NCBI GenBank assembly: GCA_031292255.1
Contig: JARLHN010000028.1
Span: 1 to 42,309 of the forward strand
From: Oryzomonas sp.
GTDB taxonomy: Bacteria > Desulfobacterota > Desulfuromonadia > Geobacterales > Pseudopelobacteraceae
DNA: 42,309 bases
Direction of reading: 5' to 3'
The notes beneath the pieces were generated by a model. That model saw only the letters and a list, made by a program, of their open reading frames with translations, did not search any database and was not told the DNA's origin. Below, in pieces: positions 25,134 to 33,775 of this stretch; positions within the stretch are counted from its first letter, which is position 1; every line of letters begins with the position of its first letter. Both the position numbers and the translations under genes were made by a program.

Positions 25134-28124
25134 TCAGCTCATTGCGATGGTAATCTTCGCTTCCAGTTCTTTGAGTTGGAATGGCTTCTGGATAAAACAG
25201 ACAGGTTTTTCCTGTTTGAACTGTTCGGCTACGGCCTGTTCACTGTAGCCGCTGCTGAGAATAACCCTCACGTCCGGCCTGATTTTTTTGAGTTCGAAAA
25301 ATGCCGAGACACCGTCCATATTTGGCATCGCAAGATCGAGAATAACGAGATCAATACCGTCTGCATGCCGGCGATAGAGTTCCAGGGCTTCGATGCCGTC
25401 GCCGGCTTCAATGGCCTCAAATCCAAAATGCCGAACATATTCTGCGGCCAGTGCACGAACAGATTCTTCATCATCGACGACAAGGATTTTCCCCTTATGC
25501 TCCACCGAATGTCCGGCTCCAGGCAAAGGACTATCGATTGCCACGACCGGTTGAGTTATTGAACTCTCAATGGCGGGGAGCAGAATACGGAAGGTCGTCC
25601 CTTCTCCCACGCTACTTTCCAGCAGGATAATCCCCAAATGGGTCCTGACGATCCCCTGTGTTGCCGCCATACCCAATCCGCGTCCGGTGAATTTGGTTGT
25701 GAAGAATGGCTCGAACAGGCGTCGTTGCGTCTCAACATCCATGCCACAGCCGTTATCCGACACCTCAATAAAAACATATTTGCCTGGAGGGGGTTTCTCT
25801 TCAAGGAGGCTTTTCCGGATACAGCGATCATCACAGGTCATTACGCCGGTAGTTAAAACCACGACCCCTTTGCTTGCCCCCAATGCTTCGACGGCATTGG
25901 TGATCAGGTTCATCACCACCTGCTGGATTTGGCCGGGATCGGCCATAATCGGGGGAAGGGCACTCTCCGCATCGGCTGCGAAGGAGACATTGCGTGGGAC
26001 GACTGCCTTGAAGAGATCTATGTTGTCCCTGACGATCTCGTTTAGGTCAATCTCTTTCAACTCGAAGAGTCCTTTGCCCGAATAGGCAAGCATCTGACGG
26101 GTCAGGTCGGAAGCCCGGCGGCTTGCCAGCATGGACTGTTCGATATTAGTTCTGACCGGAGAGGATTGAGGCAAGCGCATCAGCGCCAAATCGAGGTTAC
26201 CGAGGATTGCGGTGAGAAGATTGTTGAAGTCATGGGCGATCCCGCCGGCAAGAACGCCCAGGCTTTCGAGCTTCTGCGCATGCAAGAGTTTGCGCTCCAA
26301 TTCGACGCGTTCATCCTCGGCCCGTTTTTGATCGGAAATATCACGGCCGACACCGATATAGAGGAGAGTCCCATTGTTGTCAACATAGGACGTTCCATTA
26401 GCCGTGAACGTACGCCATGATCCGTCAACATGCCGGATGCGATAGGGGGGGCTGGTTCCGCTCACCCCTGATGTCAAGACCTTGATAAAATATTCGGTGC
26501 AAAGCGGCGCATCATCCGGATGCACGAGAGGTTTGAAATTGTGTCCGATGACATTGCCGGCAGGATATCCGAAATGCTTCTCCCAGGATGGAGAGACAAA
26601 TTGGAGGACGCCTTCAGCGTTGAGTACAAAGATGACGTCGAACGAACTTTCCACAAACGTCCTGAACTTCTCTTCGCTGGCCTTCAATGCCGCTTCAGAC
26701 CGTTTGCGCCCGGTGATGTCATGGTAAATGGAGCTGATGAGAGAACGGCCCGAAATGGTGACATATTGGAGGTGAACCTCAACATTTCTCGGTTCGCCCT
26801 GTTTAGTGACGTGGATCGTTTCAAAGGCGGCAGTGCCGGTTTCAATGAGGCTTCGCGCCCGTTCCTGAATCATGGGCAACTCCTCAAGGGGATCCAGGTC
26901 CTGAATCGTTAAACGGGCAAATTCTTCCCGCGTGTATCCCAGGTCCCGGCAGGCTGCATCATTGAAATGATGCAACTCGAAGGTATTCGGATCAACAAGG
27001 ACAATCCCGTCCGGCGACTGCTCAAATAGGACGCGGTAGCGCTCTTCGCTTTCCCTGAGGGCCTCGGAGGTCCGGATGTGGGTGGTCACATCCAGAAAGG
27101 CCGCCACGGCGCCCCGAACACTTCCCTGCCCATCCTTCAAAGGAATTGCATTCCCCAAAAGGGTTACTCGGGTGCCATCGCCGAAAAGTATTTCCTGCTG
27201 ATACTCCTGTATATACTCGCCACGGAGTGCGCGGTGTAGAGGAAGCTCCCGAGGAGGCATTTCAACGCCATCATGAAGAATGACGTAATGGTTCGGCCCG
27301 CTGTCATCCGCCGCTCGTTTCGAAAAGTTGCCCCCCATGGGGATACGCAGCAGCTCGCAGGCCGAGCGGTTCCCGGTGATCAGTCGCCCATCGGTGTCCT
27401 GTGCGATGAGAATAAGCGCCGGAACAGACGCCATGATGGCGTCGAGTTCATTGGCACGTTCTTTTTCCCTGGCTTCGCTCTCCCGAAGCGAATCCTCAAA
27501 CCTTTTACGCTCGGTAACGTCTACCATCAACGTGAGGAGGCAATTGAGGGTCCCGTCTTCATTGCGGACACAGCCGACGGACAGTTCGGCGACAATTATC
27601 GACCCGTCTTTGCGGACAAAACGCTTGGTGAGGGAATAATCATCGATAGTGCCGGCTACAAGCTGGTCGAATTTCTCGATGTTCTCATGAAGGTCATCAG
27701 GGTAGGACAGTTCCTCCCAGGTCATCTTTTTCAGTTCATCCCAGTCATAGCCGAAAATCCGGCACCATTTGTCGTTTACCATATTCCAGGTTTTATCGGG
27801 GTTTGAAATAGCCATCCCAACTATCTGGCGTTCAAAAAAAAGCCGCATCCGTTCGTCATTCGCACGGAGAGACGCTTTCGCCGCAATGTTCCGTTTCCAC
27901 CCCAGGAATGCGACCCAGCCGGCAATAATGGAGGTGAAAGCAAAGAGCCCCAGGAAGATGCAGGTATTTGCAATCTCCGCGTGCCACTCGGCCAGAAAGT
28001 CTTGCCTGCTCTTGGCAAGGGACCACCAGGAAAGACCAATAATGACCAGATTGAACCCCAATATTCCGGCCATAATGGTTGCCAAAACTTTATTCGTCAT
28101 TCGCGAATCTTTTGAATTTACCAC
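25134..28124 (-). CDS. Hybrid sensor histidine kinase with four PAS domains and a receiver
   Basis: The product is 996 residues, probably from GTG 28124, with AGGGG about 7 bases upstream. Two membrane helices (about 13-35 and 52-75) are followed by four PAS domains (about 92-205, 225-350, 362-475, 485-600). The kinase core has phospho-acceptor His631 in GGIAHDFNNLL, the N-box NLITNAVEAL, DNGCGM and GRGLGMA. The C-terminal receiver (about 878-995) has VVDDEE, Asp930 in VILDLAMPNMDG and Lys980. It is a membrane-attached redox or small-molecule sensor; the ligand is unknown. Its partner may be in trans. It is related to the heme kinase at 39391, on the other side of the Ehr genes. Confidence 0.93.
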   Translation of the reverse strand: MVNSKDSRMTNKVLATIMAGILGFNLVIIGLSWWSLAKSRQDFLAEWHAEIANTCIFLGLFAFTSIIAGWVAFLGWKRNIAAKASLRANDERMRLFFERQIVGMAISNPDKTWNMVNDKWCRIFGYDWDELKKMTWEELSYPDDLHENIEKFDQLVAGTIDDYSLTKRFVRKDGSIIVAELSVGCVRNEDGTLNCLLTLMVDVTERKRFEDSLRESEAREKERANELDAIMASVPALILIAQDTDGRLITGNRSACELLRIPMGGNFSKRAADDSGPNHYVILHDGVEMPPRELPLHRALRGEYIQEYQQEILFGDGTRVTLLGNAIPLKDGQGSVRGAVAAFLDVTTHIRTSEALRESEERYRVLFEQSPDGIVLVDPNTFELHHFNDAACRDLGYTREEFARLTIQDLDPLEELPMIQERARSLIETGTAAFETIHVTKQGEPRNVEVHLQYVTISGRSLISSIYHDITGRKRSEAALKASEEKFRTFVESSFDVIFVLNAEGVLQFVSPSWEKHFGYPAGNVIGHNFKPLVHPDDAPLCTEYFIKVLTSGVSGTSPPYRIRHVDGSWRTFTANGTSYVDNNGTLLYIGVGRDISDQKRAEDERVELERKLLHAQKLESLGVLAGGIAHDFNNLLTAILGNLDLALMRLPQSSPVRTNIEQSMLASRRASDLTRQMLAYSGKGLFELKEIDLNEIVRDNIDLFKAVVPRNVSFAADAESALPPIMADPGQIQQVVMNLITNAVEALGASKGVVVLTTGVMTCDDRCIRKSLLEEKPPPGKYVFIEVSDNGCGMDVETQRRLFEPFFTTKFTGRGLGMAATQGIVRTHLGIILLESSVGEGTTFRILLPAIESSITQPVVAIDSPLPGAGHSVEHKGKILVVDDEESVRALAAEYVRHFGFEAIEAGDGIEALELYRRHADGIDLVILDLAMPNMDGVSAFFELKKIRPDVRVILSSGYSEQAVAEQFKQEKPVCFIQKPFQLKELEAKITIAMS

Positions 28125-28180
28125 ATTTCTTCCCCTAACCGGGCCGGCCGCACCAAAAGATTAAAATACACAAAAAATAA

Positions 28181-28210
28181 ATGGGCCGCCATTAAATTAA
28201 TGCGGCCCAT
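28181..28210 (-). terminator. Strong Rho-independent terminator of the HyfB-like / PTS operon
   Basis: ATGGGCCGCCATTA (28181-28194) pairs with TAATGCGGCCCAT (28198-28210), a 13-bp stem with one bulged C and a short loop. On the minus strand the stem is followed by TTATTTTTTGTG. It lies 56 bases after the second HyfB-like gene stop. Confidence 0.85.
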
Positions 28211-28265
28211 CGTATCGTGTTTCATACATGAACTCTGGCCTCAATTCAATGGTGCCTGCGGACGC

Positions 28266-30272
28266 TCATGGCAGGCTTATGACGATAAGCACGACCAGGG
28301 TGATCAAGGTGTAGAGGATGTAGAGGTTCAATTGCCCGTTCTGTAGTCTCCTGATGGGCAGGAACTTCTCATGGATCAGGGCGAAAAGGGGCAGGTATAT
28401 CTGTTCGAGGACGGTTTCCGGCACATGGCATTCAAAATGGGCATCAGCGGGGAATGGCCCGGATATCTGTGGCATGTGCCGTTTGGGACGCAAAATAACG
28501 GCTGAGAGGTTCACCAGCATATCGGCAAAGGAAGACGCAGTGTATTGTATTCTGCTGCTTGGTTCCAGATAGCCGCACCCCCATGTGCCGGTGGTGGTGA
28601 AGGTCGCTGCTTTCACCCGGTCCCGGTACCAGAAGAGCACGCATAACGTCACGGCAAGCAGGACGACGGCAAGGATGGAAATCCAGGCCAAGGGAGCGAC
28701 TGCCACCAGGGATATGGACTCGGGCGAGCGTGGCAACCAAGCGTTTACGACCGATTCCAAAAGAGGGGCAACCGCCACAGGCGCCACACCGATGGCAATG
28801 CAGACAAAAGCCAAAATCATCATGGGGAGCCGCATTGTCCACGTTGCCTCATGGATGGATGCCGGGAGTGGCGAGCGGGATGATCCGAGAAAAACTACGC
28901 CGACCACCTTGACGAAACAAGCGACTGCCAAGCCGCCTATCAAGGCCAGGGCCGGTGCTGCGAGGGCGGTACCGATGACTCCTGCACCGCTGCCGGAAAT
29001 GGTTCCGTTGAAGAATCCGAGGTAGATCAGGAACTCACTGACGAAACCATTGAGCGGCGGCAGTCCGCAAATTGCCGCGGCGCCGATAATGAACGAAACA
29101 GCAGTCCAAGGCAGTGGACGCAGCAGCCCTCCCATACGGTCTATTTCCCTGGTTGCAACCGCATGAATGACGGAACCGGCGCCAAGAAAAAGAAGCGCTT
29201 TAAAGGTGGCATGGTTCAGCACATGCAGGAGTGCACCGGCCAAGCCCAGAAGAATAAGCAGTGATGAACCGGAAGCAGCACCGATCAGCGCCGTGCCGAT
29301 CCCCATGGCGATAATGCCGATGTTTTCGATGCTGTGATAGGCCAACAGGCGCTTGAGATCATGCTGCCCCAATGCAAAGAGCACACCGACGATCCCCGAT
29401 ACCATGCCGAGGACAATAATGACCATACCCCACCAAAGCGGTATCCCGGTAAAAAACGACAACGTGCGCAGCAGACCGTAGATGCCGATTTTGAGCACTG
29501 TGCCGGACATGATTCCGGATACGTGGCTGGGGGCATTGGCGTGAGCAGACGGCAGCCAGATATGAAGCGGCATGAGGCCGGCTTTGAAACCAAAGCCGAA
29601 CAGGGCAACCCAGAATATAACGGTAGCCAGCGGCGCCGTGGCCGTAAGCGTGCCGGCACCTGGAAAAACGAAAGCGCCGGAGAGGCTTTTCAACAAGGCA
29701 AACAGGGCGAACAGGGCCAGGGTTCCCGTATGGGTGCAAATCATGTAAAGCGTGCCGGCGTCGCGCACTTCGGGTGTGTGGTCATCGGTGGTGATAGTGA
29801 AGTAGGCGGCAAGCGCCATTATCTCCCAGGCCAGCAGAAACAAGCCGGCCGAACGCGCCATGATGACGAAGAGCAGGGATGATGTCAGCAGTCCGAAAAA
29901 AAACGTGAGTTTGCGAACCGTGCGGGGATTGCTCGTTGCGGGCCAGTAGTCAAGGGCATAGATGCTGCAGCATGCGGCAATAATGAGGATCGGCAGGGCG
30001 AAAAAGGCGGTGAGCGGATCGACTCCGCATTCAGCGGGGCCGAATGGGAACGGCCATGCCAACTGATAGGTAACCTGTTGGCGCCAGAGTAGCGTCATAA
30101 CGGCACCAACAAGCCCTCCCGCCGACGCCACAACGATTGCCAGCGTTGCGAATCGCTGACCAAAAGTCGGGTTCATAAAGCGCAACAGGAGCGGCACGCC
30201 GGAAAAAGCGGCTGTTAATGACGCTCCGATGAGGAGAATGGCAGGGATGCTTGCCGTTAGGTCGCCGGTCAT
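28266..30272 (-). CDS. Second HyfB-like antiporter-type subunit (hydrogenase-4 component B paralog)
   Basis: The 668-residue membrane protein has about sixteen helices. It keeps the proton-pumping antiporter signatures: AWEIMALAAYF with the conserved Glu, GFGFKAGLMPLHIWLPSAHANAPSHVSGIMSG with Lys and His residues, KIGIYGLLRTLSFF, LAYHSIENIGI and LNHATFKALLFLGAGSV. The C-terminal extension ends RRLQNGQLNLYILY, matching the other HyfB-like protein at 31721 (RKVQNGQLHIYILY). The product is therefore a paralog of that subunit, encoded divergently. The start overlaps the PTS gene stop (ATGA). It may swap with the operon copy in the Ehr complex; this is inference. Confidence 0.88.
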   Translation of the reverse strand: MTGDLTASIPAILLIGASLTAAFSGVPLLLRFMNPTFGQRFATLAIVVASAGGLVGAVMTLLWRQQVTYQLAWPFPFGPAECGVDPLTAFFALPILIIAACCSIYALDYWPATSNPRTVRKLTFFFGLLTSSLLFVIMARSAGLFLLAWEIMALAAYFTITTDDHTPEVRDAGTLYMICTHTGTLALFALFALLKSLSGAFVFPGAGTLTATAPLATVIFWVALFGFGFKAGLMPLHIWLPSAHANAPSHVSGIMSGTVLKIGIYGLLRTLSFFTGIPLWWGMVIIVLGMVSGIVGVLFALGQHDLKRLLAYHSIENIGIIAMGIGTALIGAASGSSLLILLGLAGALLHVLNHATFKALLFLGAGSVIHAVATREIDRMGGLLRPLPWTAVSFIIGAAAICGLPPLNGFVSEFLIYLGFFNGTISGSGAGVIGTALAAPALALIGGLAVACFVKVVGVVFLGSSRSPLPASIHEATWTMRLPMMILAFVCIAIGVAPVAVAPLLESVVNAWLPRSPESISLVAVAPLAWISILAVVLLAVTLCVLFWYRDRVKAATFTTTGTWGCGYLEPSSRIQYTASSFADMLVNLSAVILRPKRHMPQISGPFPADAHFECHVPETVLEQIYLPLFALIHEKFLPIRRLQNGQLNLYILYTLITLVVLIVISLP

Positions 30273-30955
30273 GAGGCGGCGCTCCCGATATCATGTTCTA
30301 TTTCAAGAATGACACTCATGATCGCATCGGCATCACATTTCTTGCCGAGGATATCCCGCAGACGTTGATCTCGCAAGCAATAAGCCAGTTTCGAGAGCAT
30401 ATGCAGATGCATCCTGATGGTCGGCGAGATGATGGTAAACAGCGTCTGTACCGGCTTACCATCCAATGCCCCAAAATCAACCGGCTGCGAGAGGAAGCAG
30501 AGGGCGATCTTAGGGACGGGCAAATGCACCAGGATCGGATTACGCACATGAGGAATGGCGATACCATCGCCGACCGCAGTTGTTCCCATCGCCTCGCGTG
30601 CCAGCAGCACCTGAAGGATGAACTCGGGATCTATTTCCGGCGGCAAGTCCAGGACTGCCACGACATTTTTCAGCACGGCTTCTTTGTCATTACCCGCAAA
30701 ACCACAATGGATGCCGCCGGCTTGCAGCGCCTGGCTCAAGGTCGGCAACTGACGATTATCCGCATCGGGCATCTTGTACAGAGCCGGATTAACCTTTATT
30801 CCGCGCTCCGTTGCCCATTCCAGCAAGTCCACCGGATTTATCTGGTAATCTCCCTGGATAAATTCTGCGGGCAAATTGTCTTTTTTGATCCAGCGCACGA
30901 CAGTCTTTTCATCGACATTCAAAGCCTGTGCGGCCTCGGACGGTTCAAGCAGCAT
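30269..30955 (-). CDS. HTH / PTS EIIA-type regulatory protein
   Basis: The 228-residue product has an N-terminal MerR/excisionase-like helix-turn-helix (residues 1-52: LEPSEAAQALNVDEKTVVRWIKKDNLPAEF, DLLEWATERGI), a linker, then a PTS EIIA domain of the mannitol/fructose-Ntr class (about 70-220). The EIIA phosphorylation His136 is intact in GDGIAIPHVRNPI. There is no EIIB or EIIC nearby, so it is probably a regulator resembling PtsN rather than a sugar importer. It starts 4 bases after the toxin stop and its own stop overlaps the HyfB-like start (ATGA). In this setting it may control the antiporter subunit or the divergent Ehr operon. Confidence 0.87.
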   Translation of the reverse strand: MLLEPSEAAQALNVDEKTVVRWIKKDNLPAEFIQGDYQINPVDLLEWATERGIKVNPALYKMPDADNRQLPTLSQALQAGGIHCGFAGNDKEAVLKNVVAVLDLPPEIDPEFILQVLLAREAMGTTAVGDGIAIPHVRNPILVHLPVPKIALCFLSQPVDFGALDGKPVQTLFTIISPTIRMHLHMLSKLAYCLRDQRLRDILGKKCDADAIMSVILEIEHDIGSAAS

Positions 30956-30959
30956 TGAT

Positions 30960-31325
30960 TTATCCTTTAGGGTACCCGGAAGTTTCCTCGATGCCGAGTT
31001 GTAAACAGAGTGCCTTCTCCACCTGGCTCATGAGTGACTTACTGATAAAGCCGAGTCGCTCACCAATCACATTGGTCTTGTCGATGGTAATCAGGATGTG
31101 GGAGCTGATCTTGGCATCTTTTCCCAATCCACTACCCGAAGCCGGCAAGAGCGTCTCAAAGTCGTAAATCTTTTCCAGACTGGTAAAACTCAAAGGAATA
31201 ATGGTCACGACCGGAGAATACTCGTTGCTGATATTATTGCTCACTACGAGGCATGGGCAAACCTCCGGTTCATGTGTATCGGCATGGGGCAGACTGACTG
31301 CATAGATACCGGCGCGCTTAAACAT
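30960..31325 (-). CDS. PemK/MazF-like toxin
   Basis: The 121-residue protein has the PemK/MazF fold motifs: KRAGIYAVSLPHADTHEPEVCPCLVVSN, a first-strand-loop-strand pattern; PVVTIIPLS; and AKISSHILITIDKTNVIGERLGFIS, which corresponds to the conserved H-I-R-T-x-D-K-x-R-L region. MazF-type proteins are sequence-specific endoribonucleases, but activity cannot be told from sequence. The start overlaps the antitoxin stop by 8 bases, the usual toxin-antitoxin layout. Confidence 0.85.
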   Translation of the reverse strand: MFKRAGIYAVSLPHADTHEPEVCPCLVVSNNISNEYSPVVTIIPLSFTSLEKIYDFETLLPASGSGLGKDAKISSHILITIDKTNVIGERLGFISKSLMSQVEKALCLQLGIEETSGYPKG

Positions 31326-31554
31326 CCCGTTTCTCCGTTACCGCCGCTTCGAATTTTTTAAGCACCTCTTTTGTATTTTCGGCTGTGGATGTGTACCCTT
31401 CAATCAGCCCTTTGTACGACTTTTTTTTCACCTCATCAAGTTTTTCCCTGGCCGCTTCCTCCAGGAACTGGCTCAATCCCCGCTGCCCATACAGAGCCTT
31501 TATATCGTCCACGATCGGAGTTGGTAATGTGATGTTCAATCGCGTAGTCGGCAT
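31318..31554 (-). CDS. Ribbon-helix-helix antitoxin
   Basis: The 78-residue protein starts MPTTRLNITLPTPIVDDIKA, an RHH DNA-binding strand and helix, followed by RGLSQFLEEAAREKLDEVKK. The C-terminal part (KGLIEGYTSTAENTKEVLKKFE) would bind the toxin. GGGAGAG lies about 8 bases before the ATG. RHH antitoxins repress their own promoter, and palindromic TTTATAAC half-sites lie just upstream. Confidence 0.85.
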   Translation of the reverse strand: MPTTRLNITLPTPIVDDIKALYGQRGLSQFLEEAAREKLDEVKKKSYKGLIEGYTSTAENTKEVLKKFEAAVTEKRDV

Positions 31555-31614
31555 TGCGGCACTCTCCCTTGCATGTTTATGTGTCGTGTGTCGTGTGTAC
31601 GTCTCATAATTCTA

Positions 31615-31643
31615 TTGACGTGTGAATATTTATAACATATATT
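31615..31643 (+). promoter_or_regulatory. Promoter of the Ehr operon
   Basis: TTGACG (31615-31620) and TATATT (31638-31643) are 17 bases apart, pointing toward the HyfB-like gene at 31721. A TTTATAAC half-site (31629-31636) lies inside the spacer. A second TTGACA at 31645-31650 may serve another start. Confidence 0.55.
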
Positions 31644-31671
31644 TTTGACAGGTGTTATAAATTTTTATAAC
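31629..31671. promoter_or_regulatory. Candidate operator: TTTATAAC half-sites in the divergent promoter region
   Basis: A perfect inverted repeat, GTTATAAA-TT-TTTATAAC, spans 31654-31671. A third TTTATAAC copy lies at 31629-31636. The spacing and AT-rich palindrome suit an RHH dimer-of-dimers such as the antitoxin at 31318. The same site may affect the Ehr promoter. Confidence 0.5.
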
Positions 31672-31695
31672 GTGTATCAATTTCATGCCTCCCCC

Positions 31696-31720
31696 CATAT
31701 CGCGTAGCAGAGGCGATATG
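31696..31720 (+). promoter_or_regulatory. Hairpin enclosing the ribosome binding site of the first Ehr gene
   Basis: CATATCGC (31696-31703) pairs with GCGATATG (31713-31720), 8 bp perfect. The 9-base loop plus first stem base holds AGAGG, the likely ribosome binding site for ATG 31721. C-rich bases before and G-rich bases after could extend the stem. Confidence 0.45.
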
Positions 31721-33733
31721 ATGTGGGGGAGCAGGGGTGGGGCATTTGTGTTTTTTCCCGCTGATCCGACGACATGCCTTCTAGTCGCAGCTACAATCAT
31801 AGCTTTCTCGGGAGTACCGGGGCTTCTGCTGAACCGCCCTGCTTTAGGCCAACTGATTGCCGCTTTATGTATTGTTGCCGCATCCATTCTTGGTGAATTA
31901 GGCGTAATTGCCCTTTTGAGCGGTTCCCCCGCCTCTACCTGCCGGATTGACTGGCCATTGCCGTTCGGACCGGCTCTCTTGTCCGTCGATCTTCTCTCAA
32001 CGTTGTTTCTCCTTCCTCTCTTCCTGGTTGCCGGATGTGCATCGATATATTCAGTCGCCTACTGGCCTGCGAGAGAAAAGGCCGGGGCCGGAAAACTCAC
32101 GCTGTTTCTCGGGCTCTTTGCCGCAGCAATGGTCGTTGTGGTCATGGCCCGCCATGGCGTACTGTTTCTCATGGCCTGGGAGGTCATGGCACTATCTGCT
32201 TATTTTCTGTTGACGACCGAGCAACAGAGTTCCGAAGTGCAGCGGTCCGGGACCGTTTATCTCATTGCCACCCATACCGGCACCATGGCACTGTTTGTCA
32301 TGTTTTCACTCCTGCGCGGGACAAGCGGCACATTCGTGTTTCCTTTATCACATTCCATTTCTCAAGCCGCACCGGCTGCATCAATAATTATCGTAACCGC
32401 GTTGATCGGCTTTGGCGGCAAGGCCGGTCTCATGCCTCTGCACTTCTGGCTGCCCGGAGCCCACGCCAATGCCCCCAGCCATGTTTCAGCCATGATGTCC
32501 GGCTTGATGCTGAAGATGGGTATCTATGGCATCCTTCGGACATTGTCGTTTTTTGATGTTCTGCCGGACTGGCTTGGCTGGCTTATCCTCCTGATCGGCA
32601 CCTGGTCGGCAATAATCGGCATTGCCCTTGCCGCCGCGCAACGCGATTTGAAACGCCTCCTGGCTTATAGCAGTATCGAGAATGTCGGCATTATTTTCAT
32701 CGGTATCGGATTGGGACTTGTCGGGCAGCGGACGAACAATCCATATCTCGTTATTTGCGGTTTCTTCGGAGCTTTCATCCACATTATCAATCATGGTATG
32801 TTCAAATCGCTTCTCTTTCTCGGAAGCGGAGTGCTGATCCATGGCACAGGAACCCGTGAGATAGACCGAATGGGGGGCCTTGCCCGGCGCATGCCGGTAA
32901 CGTCTCCTCTTTTTCTGGTTGGCTCCATTGCCATCTGCGGGCTGCCGCCGCTCAATGGTTTTGTAGGTGAACTGTTTCTCTACGTCGGCGCCATTACGGA
33001 TGGAATCGTCGATCCATTGCCTCTGGCGGCCTTGATAGCACCGGTGTTGGCATTGGTCGGCGGATTGGCGGTCATTTCCTTCGTGAAACTCTATGGGATC
33101 ATCTTTCTCGGCACTCCCCGTTCAGAGGCGGCCTCTCACAGCCATGATGCCACGGCGGCCATGACCGGCCCGATGATCCTGTTGACCGTAGGCTGCCTGG
33201 TTACCGGCTTGGCGCCTGTGCTGCTGGTGAGACTTGTTACCCCTGTTGTCATTTTTTTCACCGGCCTGGCCTTTCCTGACATAGTTCGGGTAACCAGTCA
33301 GGTTCCTCTTGTGCCGCTCACGATCGTTAATATCATGCTCATTTTTCTGGCCCTTGTGATTGGAGTCGCATACCTGCTGAGGCTGCGAACATCGCCGCGC
33401 TCTCTCGGGGCCACATGGAGATGCGGCTATCTTGAACCAACGTCCAGAATGCAATATACCGGCACATCATTCAGTGAAATGGCAGTGGGCCTATTAGGGA
33501 CAATCGTTTCTCCCAGCATCCGGAGACCCGGACTTGCCACACCAATCCCTACCGCTCAAGCACGCTTTGATTATACGGTGACCGAAACAGTGCTTGACCG
33601 GATTCTGACTCCAACCCTTCAATGGGTAGGCCTGGCCTTTTCCCATCTCAGAAAGGTGCAAAACGGCCAGCTTCATATCTATATACTGTATATCTTTGCC
33701 ACGTTGTTTATCCTTATGGTCTGGCCTCTTTGA
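31721..33733 (+). CDS. HyfB-like antiporter-type subunit of the Ehr complex
   Basis: The product is about 670 residues from ATG 31721 (AGAGG 7 bases upstream). ATG 31685, ATG 31718 and GTG 31748 are in-frame alternatives; alignment with the paralog at 28266 would also fit 31748. It has about sixteen helices with MAWEVMALSAYFLLTTEQ, GFGGKAGLMPLHFWLPGAHANAPSHVSAMMSG, KMGIYGILRTLSFF, LAYSSIENVGIIF and INHGMFKSLLFLGSGV. These are the Lys, Glu and His positions of proton-pumping NuoL/Mrp-type subunits. It is the first gene of the operon, 42 bases before the HyfC-like gene. Confidence 0.9.
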   Translation: MWGSRGGAFVFFPADPTTCLLVAATIIAFSGVPGLLLNRPALGQLIAALCIVAASILGELGVIALLSGSPASTCRIDWPLPFGPALLSVDLLSTLFLLPLFLVAGCASIYSVAYWPAREKAGAGKLTLFLGLFAAAMVVVVMARHGVLFLMAWEVMALSAYFLLTTEQQSSEVQRSGTVYLIATHTGTMALFVMFSLLRGTSGTFVFPLSHSISQAAPAASIIIVTALIGFGGKAGLMPLHFWLPGAHANAPSHVSAMMSGLMLKMGIYGILRTLSFFDVLPDWLGWLILLIGTWSAIIGIALAAAQRDLKRLLAYSSIENVGIIFIGIGLGLVGQRTNNPYLVICGFFGAFIHIINHGMFKSLLFLGSGVLIHGTGTREIDRMGGLARRMPVTSPLFLVGSIAICGLPPLNGFVGELFLYVGAITDGIVDPLPLAALIAPVLALVGGLAVISFVKLYGIIFLGTPRSEAASHSHDATAAMTGPMILLTVGCLVTGLAPVLLVRLVTPVVIFFTGLAFPDIVRVTSQVPLVPLTIVNIMLIFLALVIGVAYLLRLRTSPRSLGATWRCGYLEPTSRMQYTGTSFSEMAVGLLGTIVSPSIRRPGLATPIPTAQARFDYTVTETVLDRILTPTLQWVGLAFSHLRKVQNGQLHIYILYIFATLFILMVWPL

Positions 33734-33775
33734 TGTGTATTGAAAGGCTTTCGTCTTCTTTGAGGATGGCATTTT

